Positions 27,075-36,365 of a stretch of DNA of 64,000 nucleotides are shown one piece after another. Source of the stretch: Pseudomonadota bacterium (lineage in GTDB: Bacteria; Desulfobacterota; Desulfobacteria; Desulfobacterales; Desulfolunaceae); NCBI GenBank assembly GCA_018818835.1, contig JAHIRD010000006.1, positions 1 through 64,000 on the forward strand, in the 5' to 3' direction. Both the position numbers and the translations under genes were made by a program. The notes under the pieces were generated by a model. It saw only the letters and a program-made list of their open reading frames with translations. It was not told the origin of the DNA and made no database searches. Positions within the stretch are counted from its first letter, which is position 1. Every line of letters starts with the position of its first letter.

Positions 27075-29312
27075 TTAGTGGGTGCTGTCCAGCACGTAAT
27101 CTGTGACATCCTCATCCACCCAGATCGCACCGTCCTGATTGATCACACGGGTGAATTCAAGGTTTGCCGGGTGGTCTTCATCGATGACGATGGTGTTGTC
27201 CGATGGCCTGAATACAGGGAATAAATGGGGGAAATCCGAAGCAGACAGGCTGAGCCGCAGTCGGTGCCCCTTTTTGAATACATTGACCACGGGCCAGATT
27301 TCCACCACATACTTATACAGCTGGTCCTGCGTGATGGGGCTTGGGTTTCTATAGGAATGATCGTAAAAAGGATCAAAAGCCACATAATTGTCTGTGTCGA
27401 ATTCATCGGGATTTCCCGGGTTATAGGGCCTGTTCTCCGCACTCAGCCAGCCCGATGTGATGTTTCGGGCACGGCCTGTTGGAAATACGTCATTGACTTC
27501 AACCACCCATTGAACATCTTTTTTGTCCATAAAGGGCCCGACGGATGTGCCTGAAAGGCCGTAATCTCCAAGGTTGGCAATGAGATCATCAACCTGTTTC
27601 TGGGCAAGGGGTTTGGTGAACTCTGTCTTTGCCCAGAATGTAAGTTTCATGGGACCGGCGATTTCCAGATCCTCGTTTAGTTCCGGTGTGGTGAAGGTCA
27701 GGCATCCCACTTCATCATTCCGTTCGTCTTCCCAGGACTTTTCGGCATCATTATCTATGTTGTCCTGAAATTTGGACATCTGGGAGCCCATGGCGGTAAC
27801 ACCCATGAGCCATCGTGTGGACGAACGTGATATGAGGCCGTGCAGAAGAAGCGGCCGATGTTTGAGAATGGGATCATCTTTGGGGGTATAGTATCGTTTG
27901 AAAAACCAGTACGAGTCATAATAATCCTTTTTTTCAGGATCGTTGACCAGGGAATAGTTGTTTTTACTGTTCCATGTTGAAAACCAGTCCTTGTCTATTT
28001 TGTCTGCCTTTTGCTTGGACAGGTAAAGGTTTTCTGTGCGGGTCCGATTCGGGGGAAGGGGCCATGCTTTTTCAGCACGCCATTTTTCTTCACCAAGAAT
28101 GTAAAGCAATACCGGGTGGTCTTCCATGAAGGGATCTTCGATCCCCTTGATTTTCCAGTCGAACCATCGGGCCGGTATGTCACAGGACATGAGCCCGGGT
28201 AGGCCCAGTCCCATGGACCCGTCAATGTGATACCATGGACCGACGATTAGGGATTTATCCGCGTTGCTGTGATTTTTAAGGCCATATTCCCAGGTGTTTA
28301 GAGTTCCCCGGGTGAAAATATCAAACCAGCCTCCAATAAGAAAGGTGGAAAGTTTGGACGGTATCACTGTACTTCCGAGATTCGGAGGATATTCCGGTCC
28401 CAGGTCCCAGCCCCCTTCGGGTTTGTCCGGCCAGTAGAGCATGGTTGATTTGCTGTCATAAAAATTATTTTTGTTCACGTTGTTTTCCGAGAGAATCCAG
28501 TTGATGGTCTTAGGAATGTTGCTGGTGTGATCTCTCCAGATGTCGTCGGCTTCCTGGATGTTTTCCGGGCTGGGCTTGAGCAATGTGTCTTCACCTAAAT
28601 AGAGCAGGGGGGGCAGGATACCCATGATGTCCACCATACCCAGCCACATGGGAATGAATTCCAGATCCAGGTTCCCCCCATGCATGACTATATCCCGGTA
28701 AACATCAGACATGGGAAGGATGGGGAAGAGGGCTTTTAAGTGAGTGGGCACCCCGTTTTCCGATTCGATTTGTCCTGCGGCCAGGATCTGGCCGATGGCC
28801 ATGTATGAGGGGCCGATCATGCCGACGGTTTTGTCGGACCAGTCCTGCTGGGGAATGTAATGATCGATCACGTATCCAAGGTCATAATGCTCTTCGGGCG
28901 CAAAGGACAGCCAGTCTCCACCGGATGATCCGCTTCCACGGACATCAAAGCAAAGAATATTGTAATCATATTCCAACAGATTCATGTAGAGCATGATCAT
29001 GAATTCACGCCGGTACGGTGTGGCGACAACGATGGTGGGTCGTCCATAAGGTCTGTCTTCGCAGTATGAGGGATCGGCCGGAGAGATATGCCGGAGAACC
29101 GTGGCAAAAAGTTCCACGCCTTTTATGCCGGTTTCGGGGTTGTCAGGAATGGAAATCCTGACATTCAAATCAAGGGCGACATCACCAAATTTTAAAACCG
29201 ACATTTTTTCTAAAATCGGTTCCTGTGCCTGATTGCCAAGAACCCCTGCAAACAGATAGCCCGGAATCATCATGCAAAGCATGGCTCCATAGAAAATAGC
29301 TCGCTTCAGCAT
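27075..29312 (-). CDS. secreted CocE/NonD-type hydrolase (X-Pro dipeptidyl-peptidase family)
   Basis: 745 aa with a signal peptide (MLKRAIFYGAMLCMMIPGYLFAG). The alpha/beta-hydrolase part has the nucleophile Ser169 in GPSYMAIG and the oxyanion region VVATPYRREF. The C-terminal half is the jelly-roll domain of the CocE/PepX group (AGPMKLTFWAKTEF, HRLRLSLSASDFP). Substrates of relatives are acyl esters or peptides. It probably acts in the periplasm. Preceded by GGGAGGGAG. It is monocistronic. Confidence 0.88.
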   Translation of the reverse strand: MLKRAIFYGAMLCMMIPGYLFAGVLGNQAQEPILEKMSVLKFGDVALDLNVRISIPDNPETGIKGVELFATVLRHISPADPSYCEDRPYGRPTIVVATPYRREFMIMLYMNLLEYDYNILCFDVRGSGSSGGDWLSFAPEEHYDLGYVIDHYIPQQDWSDKTVGMIGPSYMAIGQILAAGQIESENGVPTHLKALFPILPMSDVYRDIVMHGGNLDLEFIPMWLGMVDIMGILPPLLYLGEDTLLKPSPENIQEADDIWRDHTSNIPKTINWILSENNVNKNNFYDSKSTMLYWPDKPEGGWDLGPEYPPNLGSTVIPSKLSTFLIGGWFDIFTRGTLNTWEYGLKNHSNADKSLIVGPWYHIDGSMGLGLPGLMSCDIPARWFDWKIKGIEDPFMEDHPVLLYILGEEKWRAEKAWPLPPNRTRTENLYLSKQKADKIDKDWFSTWNSKNNYSLVNDPEKKDYYDSYWFFKRYYTPKDDPILKHRPLLLHGLISRSSTRWLMGVTAMGSQMSKFQDNIDNDAEKSWEDERNDEVGCLTFTTPELNEDLEIAGPMKLTFWAKTEFTKPLAQKQVDDLIANLGDYGLSGTSVGPFMDKKDVQWVVEVNDVFPTGRARNITSGWLSAENRPYNPGNPDEFDTDNYVAFDPFYDHSYRNPSPITQDQLYKYVVEIWPVVNVFKKGHRLRLSLSASDFPHLFPVFRPSDNTIVIDEDHPANLEFTRVINQDGAIWVDEDVTDYVLDSTH

Positions 29313-29699
29313 CTCTCCCTCCCGTATTTTTTAGATGTGTATTGGATTAAACGGTGTTTTTGTTACTAAACTGAGTTATTGACCCTATAATGTCACGATC
29401 GTTAAATAAATACAAGAGTATAAATTTAGAATAATAAATAACGTTCGGCATTGACAAATATTATTCCTGAGATCGGCTATCCACCCTTCTGCGGGGGATG
29501 ATAACCAGGCTCCATACGTCCCATGGGTCCTATAAGTCCTATCTGTCCCATAAAATAATAGGCTCCACCGTTTCCCCACAGAGCATTCTAATCACCCTCA
29601 CACCATTCATCTTGAACCCATAGACTGATCATGCTAAAGTTTTGTGCTTATTTTGTATTGATGTAAGACCACACCCTGTTTATCACACAAGGAAACGAC
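29313..29699. other. 387-bp divergent intergenic region
   Basis: It lies between the CocE-type gene (minus) and the MscS gene (plus), and is AT-rich. It contains a 9-bp repeat tract (29514-29549) and no credible gene. Confidence 0.5.
29514..29549. repeat. 9-bp tandem repeat tract
   Basis: Four units: ATACGTCCC, ATGGGTCCT, ATAAGTCCT, ATCTGTCCC. This is one of the cleanest ATRRGTCCY tracts in the window. Confidence 0.8.
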
Positions 29700-30794
29700 A
29701 TGAATGATCTGTTTAAAATGATTGATGAGATGATTGACAGATTGGGAGCCTCTTCTCCCCTGTTGATTTCATTTTATAAACTATTGGCTGCGGTTTTGGT
29801 TGCTATGGGGGCATGGGTTATTCTTCATTTTCTGATTTCATCCATTGAAAAAAAAATGGAGAAAACACGTTTTTCAGAAGTCAGTGGGGGCTTGGCTCTT
29901 CCCACACGTAAAATCGGGATGTTCGGTATTGTTTTGATTACGGGAACCTACGTGATCAGGGTCTTTCATGTGTCGATCCTTGAACATGTCTTTTATGCGG
30001 TGCTTCTCCTTCTGATGACACGCCCTGTGCTCGCTTATGTCAAAATCGTTCTTGAATTCCTTGAGAATAATGTTGCGGCACGGACTGAGACCCATCTTGA
30101 TGATATTGTTTTTGAGTTGCTCAATCGATTTATCGGTGTGATCATCGGCCTGACCTCCGTGGTGCTTGCCCTGGATATTCTGGGGATCAATGTTATGCCA
30201 TTCATTGCCGGTGCCGGGATTGTGGGTGTGGCCATTGGCTTTGCTGCCAAAGACACACTGTCCAACCTCATCGCAGGCATTCTTTTGATCATTGACCGGC
30301 CCTTTGAAGTAGGAGACCGCATTGAAGTCTGGAGCACGCCGGCCGGAAGTTCATCCTGGGGTGATGTGGTGGATATCGGTCTAAGGGCCACTAAGATCAG
30401 GACCACCGACAACATCATCGTGATCATTCCCAACAATGAAATCATGATGAGGGATATCGTGAATTATACTATCAACTCCGCTTCCATACGGGTTCGTGTC
30501 AATATCGGTGTGGCTTACGATACGAATATCGCCAAGGCCAAAGAGGTGATTGCATCGGTTGCCAGGGATGTTACGTGGGTGATGACGGATCCCCCACCCA
30601 AGGTGGTGGTCAGGAATTTCGGGGAATCATCCGTGGATCTTCAACTCCGGGTATGGATTTCTGATGCCCGGAAGCGGATGGATACCATTTCTGAAATAAC
30701 AGACAGAGTCAAAGAGGCCTTTGACAATGCCGGTATCGAAATACCCTATCCCAAACGGGACATCACCATCACGCATAAAAATGAGGGTGTGTAA
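29700..30794 (+). CDS. MscS-family mechanosensitive channel
   Basis: 364 aa. Four hydrophobic segments precede the conserved pore helix and neck (GAGIVGVAIGFAAKDTLSNLIAGILLIIDRPFEVGD, about residues 165-205). The beta domain follows (DNIIVIIPNNEIMMRDIVNYT) and then the C-terminal alpha/beta domain. It is longer than E. coli MscS because of an extra N-terminal helix. It releases solutes on hypo-osmotic shock. AAGGAAACGAC precedes the ATG. Confidence 0.93.
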   Translation: MNDLFKMIDEMIDRLGASSPLLISFYKLLAAVLVAMGAWVILHFLISSIEKKMEKTRFSEVSGGLALPTRKIGMFGIVLITGTYVIRVFHVSILEHVFYAVLLLLMTRPVLAYVKIVLEFLENNVAARTETHLDDIVFELLNRFIGVIIGLTSVVLALDILGINVMPFIAGAGIVGVAIGFAAKDTLSNLIAGILLIIDRPFEVGDRIEVWSTPAGSSSWGDVVDIGLRATKIRTTDNIIVIIPNNEIMMRDIVNYTINSASIRVRVNIGVAYDTNIAKAKEVIASVARDVTWVMTDPPPKVVVRNFGESSVDLQLRVWISDARKRMDTISEITDRVKEAFDNAGIEIPYPKRDITITHKNEGV

Positions 30795-30943
30795 GTCAGT
30801 TTGCTTGTATTATCGCCTTCCATGTAATCCGGGCTTGATTTTCAGGGTGAACTGTGGTTCTTTTAGAGGTCAAATCGTTGAGCTTTAGAGCAAAACGCGT
30901 CAGTGAAAAAAAATCCGAGAAAAGGATGGATTGGGGAGGCTTT

Positions 30944-31600
30944 ATGGGATACAAGTCTGGATTTTCCATGGTGGGTATTGCCTTGCTTTTTATGAGTATC
31001 ACCCTTTGGGGATGCGCCCGCTATCCGGCACGTCAGACCCCTGACGAAAGAGTCCTGCTCAAGGCACCCCTGGCACCCGGAGAACATATCGTCCTTGCAA
31101 ACAGTTGCTCAAAAGTTGATCGTGCCGATTTTCTGGGTGGAGGCACCGCCGTGTTTGGTTCCTGCTTTCTGACGAACCTCAGGTTGATCTATGAGGAGTC
31201 CAAATGGGCGAAAAATCTGGCTGCCATCGGTAAAGCAGTGCCGACCCAAGGAGACTTCGGGATCAAACATATCCTCAAAGGGGCCTATGAACTTTTCAAC
31301 GCTAATTATCTGATTGAGGTGGGCAATCGCGGGGATCTCCATCTGGTGGTCAGGGAGGGTCAGGTCATCATTCCCCTTTCGGATATCACATCCATGGAAT
31401 TGAGTGGAACCAGGTTTTCGTCGGCAAGTCCCTCTGATATCAGCATGTCTCGGTGGGTGACCATTACCACGCGGGACAGTTCCTCATTTGTATTTGAAAT
31501 TTATAATCTGCCCCCTGATAACACCGGCTGGATGCCCGTGTATGAAAGCGGGCACTGGAAAAAAGAAATCGAACGTGTCCGTGCATCGTCTTTTCATTGA
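30944..31600 (+). CDS. lipoprotein with GRAM/PH-like domain
   Basis: 218 aa from ATG 30944 (GGGGAGG upstream; longer in-frame starts look unlikely). The signal ends in LWGC, a lipobox, so Cys26 should be lipidated. The mature part reads like a GRAM or bacterial PH domain: APGEHIVLANSCSK, CFLTNLRLIYEE, VIIPLSDITSMEL, WVTITTRDSSSFVFEI. GRAM-like domains bind lipids or proteins. It is encoded 46 bp before the MglA-type GTPase, so a shared role in envelope or polarity control is possible. Family assignment is by pattern only. Confidence 0.7.
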   Translation: MGYKSGFSMVGIALLFMSITLWGCARYPARQTPDERVLLKAPLAPGEHIVLANSCSKVDRADFLGGGTAVFGSCFLTNLRLIYEESKWAKNLAAIGKAVPTQGDFGIKHILKGAYELFNANYLIEVGNRGDLHLVVREGQVIIPLSDITSMELSGTRFSSASPSDISMSRWVTITTRDSSSFVFEIYNLPPDNTGWMPVYESGHWKKEIERVRASSFH

Positions 31601-31646
31601 AATGAATCTTTTATAATCGGTCTGAGCCCTGACATGGAGGTGGCGT

Positions 31647-32252
31647 TTGGCGTTTGTGAATCTTAAAAAAAGAGAAATGCAGGCCAAGATAGTTTATTAC
31701 GGTCCTGGGCGCTGCGGAAAGACATCCAACCTGCAGTATATTTTTTCGAGAATGCGTGACCAGATCAAATCCAATATGGTCAGTGTGAAAACAGAAGGAG
31801 ACTGCACACTTTTTTTTGATTACATGCCCTTGGATATTGGCAAGATCAAAGGATTTGATGTGAAAATTCAGCTTTACACGGTGCCTGGGCAGGTTATGTA
31901 TGAGTCCACCCGAAAACTGGTTCTTAAAGGAGCGGATGGTGTTGTTTTTGTGGCAGATTCCAGGGAAGAACGGCGCCAGAAAAACCGGATATCCCTGAAG
32001 AGCCTCCAGGACAATCTTAAGTTTTACGGTAAAAGTATTTTCAAGGTTCCTCTGGTCATACAATACAATAAACGAGATCTGGCAGGCAGTGATATTCCTG
32101 TTCTTGATATCGACAGCCTTGAGAATGATTTGAACCGGCAGTTGAAGGTCCCCTATTTTGAAGCAAGCGCTGTCTCCGGAGACATGGTGATCCCAACATT
32201 AAAAAAAATCATGGGGATGACCATGGCATCCCTTGAGGATGAATTCTCTTAA
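31647..32252 (+). CDS. mglA: MglA-type small Ras-like GTPase
   Basis: 201 aa. TTG start with GGAGG six bases upstream. P-loop GPGRCGKTSN, switch region FFDYMPLDIG, YTVPGQVMYESTRK and GADGVVFVADS, then base-recognition QYNKRDL closely track Myxococcus MglA, the polarity and gliding-motility switch. A partner GAP (MglB, roadblock) is not in the window. Neighbours are a GRAM-like lipoprotein upstream and a membrane AraC regulator downstream. It probably serves cell polarity, motility or type IV pili. Confidence 0.93.
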   Translation: MAFVNLKKREMQAKIVYYGPGRCGKTSNLQYIFSRMRDQIKSNMVSVKTEGDCTLFFDYMPLDIGKIKGFDVKIQLYTVPGQVMYESTRKLVLKGADGVVFVADSREERRQKNRISLKSLQDNLKFYGKSIFKVPLVIQYNKRDLAGSDIPVLDIDSLENDLNRQLKVPYFEASAVSGDMVIPTLKKIMGMTMASLEDEFS

Positions 32253-32384
32253 GATTCTATATCAGAGATTGACATATTCGATGGGTTTCATATAAACCAT
32301 GCGTGGCACTATCTGTGCGATCATTTTTCTGTGCCTCATAGAAGGCGTTCATTATTTATATAACAGACATCCGAAATCTGAATT

Positions 32385-33989
32385 ATGTGGAAAATCTCTT
32401 ACAGTGATATAACAAGGCTGGTGTGTTTGCTTATTTTAGCAGGGGCTCTCCTTATTGTATGTGCCTGTAAGGGGTATGACACCAAAAAAGAACGTGTCAT
32501 CTCCCCATGGCAGGTGTCTTATATCCAAACCCCGGATAAGGACGTGGCTCTCCAGGACGCCTCCTGGACTCCAATTGAACTCCCCTCACTGTTTTGCCCT
32601 CCCCGTAGCGCGAAAAAAGATGTCACCCATGCCTGGCTGAAATCGGACGTGGAGATTGACAATCCAGAGAATTTATATGGGATATCTCTTGGAAGAATCT
32701 ATTTTTCAGACAGGGTTTATGTCAATGATAAGCTTTGCGGAGAGCATGGAAATGACGGTATCCGGGAATTCCACTTTCCCAGAAATTATATTTTACCCCA
32801 GGATTCCCTGAAAAAAGGAAAGAACCGGATCATGGTTTATCTGGGGATTTACGGCCGTGAATATGGTGGAATTCATGGCCATGTAAGTCTGCTTTCAAAA
32901 GATCTGTTTGTAAAAAATGCCATACTTGAAAATATGTTGTTTCTTCAGATCCCTCTGGGGGTCATCATTCTTTATGGGGGGATGATCATCCTGGTGGCTT
33001 TGAGCTACGAAAAAGGGAAGAACGGGCCCCCGGTGGTCATCCTCATGGGCATCATCTGTGTCTGGTTGACCCATCTTTTTATGATCTATTCGCCCTACCA
33101 GCCCGTTGGTATGGAATTTCGCGTTAATTGTCTCTGGCTATGCACCTACATCAATTCGATATTTTTTATAGCGTTCATCCAGTATAATTTTCGCTATTTC
33201 TTTACGTCACTGAATCGGATTATTTTTCCTCTCATCGGTTTTTTCGCATTGGTCACATTGCTTTTCAACAATACAACGGCCCCATTCTATCCGGGACGGA
33301 TTTTCGGCGTATTGAATCTTTTGCTGACGAATCTTGTCAGTGTCTATATGCTTTTGTTTCTGCAAAAGATAAGAAGGAGCACTTCAACCCGCCTGTTTTG
33401 GCTTTTCGGCTATCTCCCAAGTCTGGCCATCAGTATGGATATTTTGAATTATCTGTATGGATCCCATGTGCCGCCTCTTTATCATGTCTATGTCATTCCG
33501 CTGATGAATATTCTGGTTATTCTTCTTTATCGCCAGCAGATTATTTTTTATAGAACCAGGCTGAAAAAACTCAGTGAACAAATAACTGTATCACCTGTCC
33601 AGAATAAACATGACCGGGACAAGTTCGTTCCCACAGTCCAGTTGGAGTCAAAGCTCCAGGCCCTCAAAGAGCATATTGACACGAATTTCAGGTCGCCATT
33701 GACCCGCGAAATCCTTGCGGAAAAAATGGATTTGAATCCCGATTATATGGGCCGGATGTTCAAGGTCCATGTTGGAGTTAAAATTAACAATTATATAAAT
33801 GACTTGCGTGTTGATGCGGCCTGCAGAATGCTCCAGGAGACAAACAGCAAGATCATTGATATCGCCTTTGCCGTGGGATTTGAAAGCCTGGCGACGTTCA
33901 ATCGGGTCTTTATCAAAAAGACCGGGATTTCACCCTCGGAATATCGCATGCCTTATACTTACAATGATCAGGACCCTTCATTCGAGTGA
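32385..33989 (+). CDS. membrane-bound AraC-family regulator with extracytoplasmic sensor
   Basis: 534 aa. An N-terminal signal or anchor (RLVCLLILAGALLIVCAC, possibly lipidated) is followed by a beta-rich domain of about 150 aa (WLKSDVEIDNPENLYGISLGRI, DRVYVNDKLCGEHG) that looks like a jelly roll. Seven or so membrane helices span about 185-390. The C-terminal AraC HTH pair comes last (LTREILAEKMDLNPDYMGRMFK and IIDIAFAVGFESLATFNRVFIKKTGISPSEYR). It resembles 7TMR-DISM receptors fused directly to a DNA-binding domain. It would sense an external ligand and bind DNA from the membrane. No obvious RBS. Confidence 0.87.
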   Translation: MWKISYSDITRLVCLLILAGALLIVCACKGYDTKKERVISPWQVSYIQTPDKDVALQDASWTPIELPSLFCPPRSAKKDVTHAWLKSDVEIDNPENLYGISLGRIYFSDRVYVNDKLCGEHGNDGIREFHFPRNYILPQDSLKKGKNRIMVYLGIYGREYGGIHGHVSLLSKDLFVKNAILENMLFLQIPLGVIILYGGMIILVALSYEKGKNGPPVVILMGIICVWLTHLFMIYSPYQPVGMEFRVNCLWLCTYINSIFFIAFIQYNFRYFFTSLNRIIFPLIGFFALVTLLFNNTTAPFYPGRIFGVLNLLLTNLVSVYMLLFLQKIRRSTSTRLFWLFGYLPSLAISMDILNYLYGSHVPPLYHVYVIPLMNILVILLYRQQIIFYRTRLKKLSEQITVSPVQNKHDRDKFVPTVQLESKLQALKEHIDTNFRSPLTREILAEKMDLNPDYMGRMFKVHVGVKINNYINDLRVDAACRMLQETNSKIIDIAFAVGFESLATFNRVFIKKTGISPSEYRMPYTYNDQDPSFE

Positions 33990-34403
33990 CATTCATTATA
34001 TTTCGCATTAAATAAGACGGACATAATTGGCAGGACAGTTACGGATTTTTTGCCAACATCGTTTGTCCGTTATGGCCTGTTTAAAGGACCACGCATGGGG
34101 CAATTGCCATCCCAAGTCCTCCCTGTCTTATTTTGACCATGACCCATGAAAAAATATGGTTTTTTTAAAATGAGTTCCACAGACCCTGATATCAGGCTCA
34201 TGGACTCCTTGGGACCATGGAATTTCCGGAATTGGCGTAATCATTTTCAGTAAAGTCTTTTTTTGAAAGGAGCAGATTCTTGTCCCATGGTAGTCACAAC
34301 AAGACTCAAACAAGGGCCGCCTCGTTTGGTGGGGTAAGATTTATGATTTATGGTTTTCTTGTGGCTCTGGGAATGCCTGTTTATGGGGGGTAAGTGGTTT
34401 AAG
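33990..34403. other. 414-bp intergenic region without a recognisable gene
   Basis: It lies between the AraC-type gene and the reductase gene. Short frames have neither ribosome binding sites nor recognisable products. I see no strong promoter or repeat. Confidence 0.5.
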
Positions 34404-35423
34404 ATGGAACAGAAGAATGTTTTGATTACGGGTGGTGGCGGGTTTCTTGGCCAGGTTATTTCAAAAAAATGTGTGGAACGGGGAGACAGGGTTTGGAGTT
34501 TTTCAAGACGAAATCACTCGAACCTTTCAGGGATGGGGGTCACACAGATTCAAGGTGACGTGGCCGATGAAAATGCCATAAATAAGGCGTGTGAAGGAAA
34601 GGATCTTGTCTTTCATCTGGCGGCCCGGATGGGTTTGTGGGGCCGATTTTCAACCTACTATAAAACCAATGTCAAAGGAACACGAAACGTCATTGCCGCA
34701 TGCAAAATGGCCGGGGTTCCTGTGTTGGTATACACCAGCAGCACCAGTGTTATCATGGATAATACAGGCCACTATCTGCCCATAGGTGGGAGGTATCCTG
34801 AAAAATTCGGGTCCAATTACGCCATGTCCAAGGCCTTTGCAGAACAGGCCGTGATCAGAGCCGCAGACCAGGATTTGCGTTGCGCGATCCTTCGGCCTCA
34901 TATGATCTGGGGGCCGGGAGACATGTCCGGGGGGCCTTCTTTTTTAAGAGAGCGCCGATGGATTGTCAAAATCGGAAATGGAATGAACAGTGTCAGCGGA
35001 ATATACATTGATAATGCCGCCCACGCCCACCTTCTGGCTGCTGATAAAGTGGCTTTGGACCCGTCCCTGTCCGGGAAGACGTTTTTTCTGGCCCAGGATG
35101 ATCCCTTTCTACTTTGGGACTTTATTGAACGGATCCAACAATGGTCAGGGCAAAAAAGAATCATAGGCGCTATCCCTTATACGGTGGCCATGAACATCAG
35201 CGGGATGATGGAATGGGTTTATAAGAGTTCCTGCATAAAAAGCACTCCTTTTTTGACGAGAAATCTGGTGGGGGAACTTTCGGGTTTCCACGTGTTTGAC
35301 ACAAAGGCGTTGAACAATGAATTGGGCTTTTCTCCCGAGATATCCGTGGACACAGGTCTTGAGATTTATCAAAAATGGCTGAAAAAGGAATACCCGGCCA
35401 TGGGGAAAAGGGGGGCAGCATGA
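34404..35423 (+). CDS. NAD(P)-dependent epimerase/3-beta-HSD-type reductase
   Basis: 339 aa from ATG 34404; an upstream in-frame start at 34350 adds an unlikely Trp-rich stretch. Extended SDR features: NVLITGGGGFLGQ dinucleotide site, HLAARMG, TSSTSV, and the YxxxK pair in NYAMSKAFAEQ. The closest style is 3-beta-hydroxysteroid dehydrogenase or OleD ketoacyl reductases. It overlaps the downstream lipoprotein hydrolase by four bases. No oleABC genes are nearby, so an olefin pathway is not supported. Substrate unknown. Confidence 0.85.
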   Translation: MEQKNVLITGGGGFLGQVISKKCVERGDRVWSFSRRNHSNLSGMGVTQIQGDVADENAINKACEGKDLVFHLAARMGLWGRFSTYYKTNVKGTRNVIAACKMAGVPVLVYTSSTSVIMDNTGHYLPIGGRYPEKFGSNYAMSKAFAEQAVIRAADQDLRCAILRPHMIWGPGDMSGGPSFLRERRWIVKIGNGMNSVSGIYIDNAAHAHLLAADKVALDPSLSGKTFFLAQDDPFLLWDFIERIQQWSGQKRIIGAIPYTVAMNISGMMEWVYKSSCIKSTPFLTRNLVGELSGFHVFDTKALNNELGFSPEISVDTGLEIYQKWLKKEYPAMGKRGAA

Positions 35424-36364
35424 CCATGAAAACCTATGGATTGATCATGTGTGTGTTTCTTCTCATTGTTTTTTTCATGGCAGGGTGCAGTTCCATGGGA
35501 CTGGGGTCAATACCCCTTGATACCTTGAAGAAAAAATACGCTGTCACGGAAAAGGATTTTATGCGGGTCCAGGGGATCGATATTCATTTTCAAGATGAAG
35601 GAACGGGGCCGGTCCTGGTTCTTTTTCATGGGATCTGCGCCTCTCTATATACCTGGGATGGTTGGGCCGAAGCATTGAAGGGCAAATACCGGATCATCCG
35701 GCTGGATCTTCCGGGCTGGGGGCTGACCGGGCCTGTGGGAGAAGACGCCTATGACCTGGACAAAATGACCTCGGTTATGGAAGAGTTTTTTGAGATTTTG
35801 GGCATTGATTCCTTTTACCTTGCAGGTAATTCCCTGGGGGGCTATTTTGCCTGGAACTATGCCTTGAAGCATCCCGAGCAGGTCAAAAGAATGATTTTGC
35901 TTGATCCGGTCTGTTATCCCCAGGATCCCCCCTGGTTTATTGGTTTGGCCAAATACCCCCTGCTCAGTTTTTTACCACGGTACATGCTCCCGAGGTGGAT
36001 GATTACCATGAATGTTAAAGCGGTTTACGGGGACAGAAAACGGATTGATGAGAAGCTCTATGACCTTTATTTTGACCTGGCCATGAGAAAGGGGAACAAA
36101 GGATCCTATATGGACGTCTTCCGCTTCATGGCCGAAGAATGTCATAAAGACAATCTGTCCAAGGGTGTTTCGGATATTAAGACGCCGGTTCTTCTCATGT
36201 ATGGGGCCAAGGACAAGTGGGTGCCACCCGAACAGGGAGACCTTTGGAAACAGGACCTCCCTGGTGTGGAATGTATTATTTATGAGGGGGTGGGTCATGT
36301 GCCCATGGAAGAAATCCCCGTTCAGACAGCACAGGATGCAGACCTGTTTTTTAACCGGTCCTGA
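35420..36364 (+). CDS. lipoprotein alpha/beta-hydrolase
   Basis: 314 aa from ATG 35420, preceded by GGGGGG. The signal ends in FMAGC, a lipobox, giving a lipidated Cys near residue 21. The hydrolase fold has the oxyanion HGICAS, nucleophile Ser in GNSLGG, acid Asp in GAKDKWV, and His in GVGHVPMEE. It is a serine hydrolase of esterase or lipase type tethered to a membrane face. Translational coupling to the SDR reductase suggests a shared lipid-related substrate. Confidence 0.87.
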   Translation: MTMKTYGLIMCVFLLIVFFMAGCSSMGLGSIPLDTLKKKYAVTEKDFMRVQGIDIHFQDEGTGPVLVLFHGICASLYTWDGWAEALKGKYRIIRLDLPGWGLTGPVGEDAYDLDKMTSVMEEFFEILGIDSFYLAGNSLGGYFAWNYALKHPEQVKRMILLDPVCYPQDPPWFIGLAKYPLLSFLPRYMLPRWMITMNVKAVYGDRKRIDEKLYDLYFDLAMRKGNKGSYMDVFRFMAEECHKDNLSKGVSDIKTPVLLMYGAKDKWVPPEQGDLWKQDLPGVECIIYEGVGHVPMEEIPVQTAQDADLFFNRS

Positions 36365-36365
36365 T

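Noticed and set aside
32304-32318. A sigma-54-type -24/-12 site (TGGCAC...GTGC) before the AraC-type gene
   Set aside because: The -12 half deviates from TTGC, and a single GG-N10-GC match is expected by chance in 64 kb.
34404-36364. An oleBCD-type olefin pathway
   Set aside because: The SDR resembles OleD, but the neighbouring hydrolase is a lipoprotein with a serine nucleophile rather than an OleB-like Asp enzyme, and there is no OleA or OleC.
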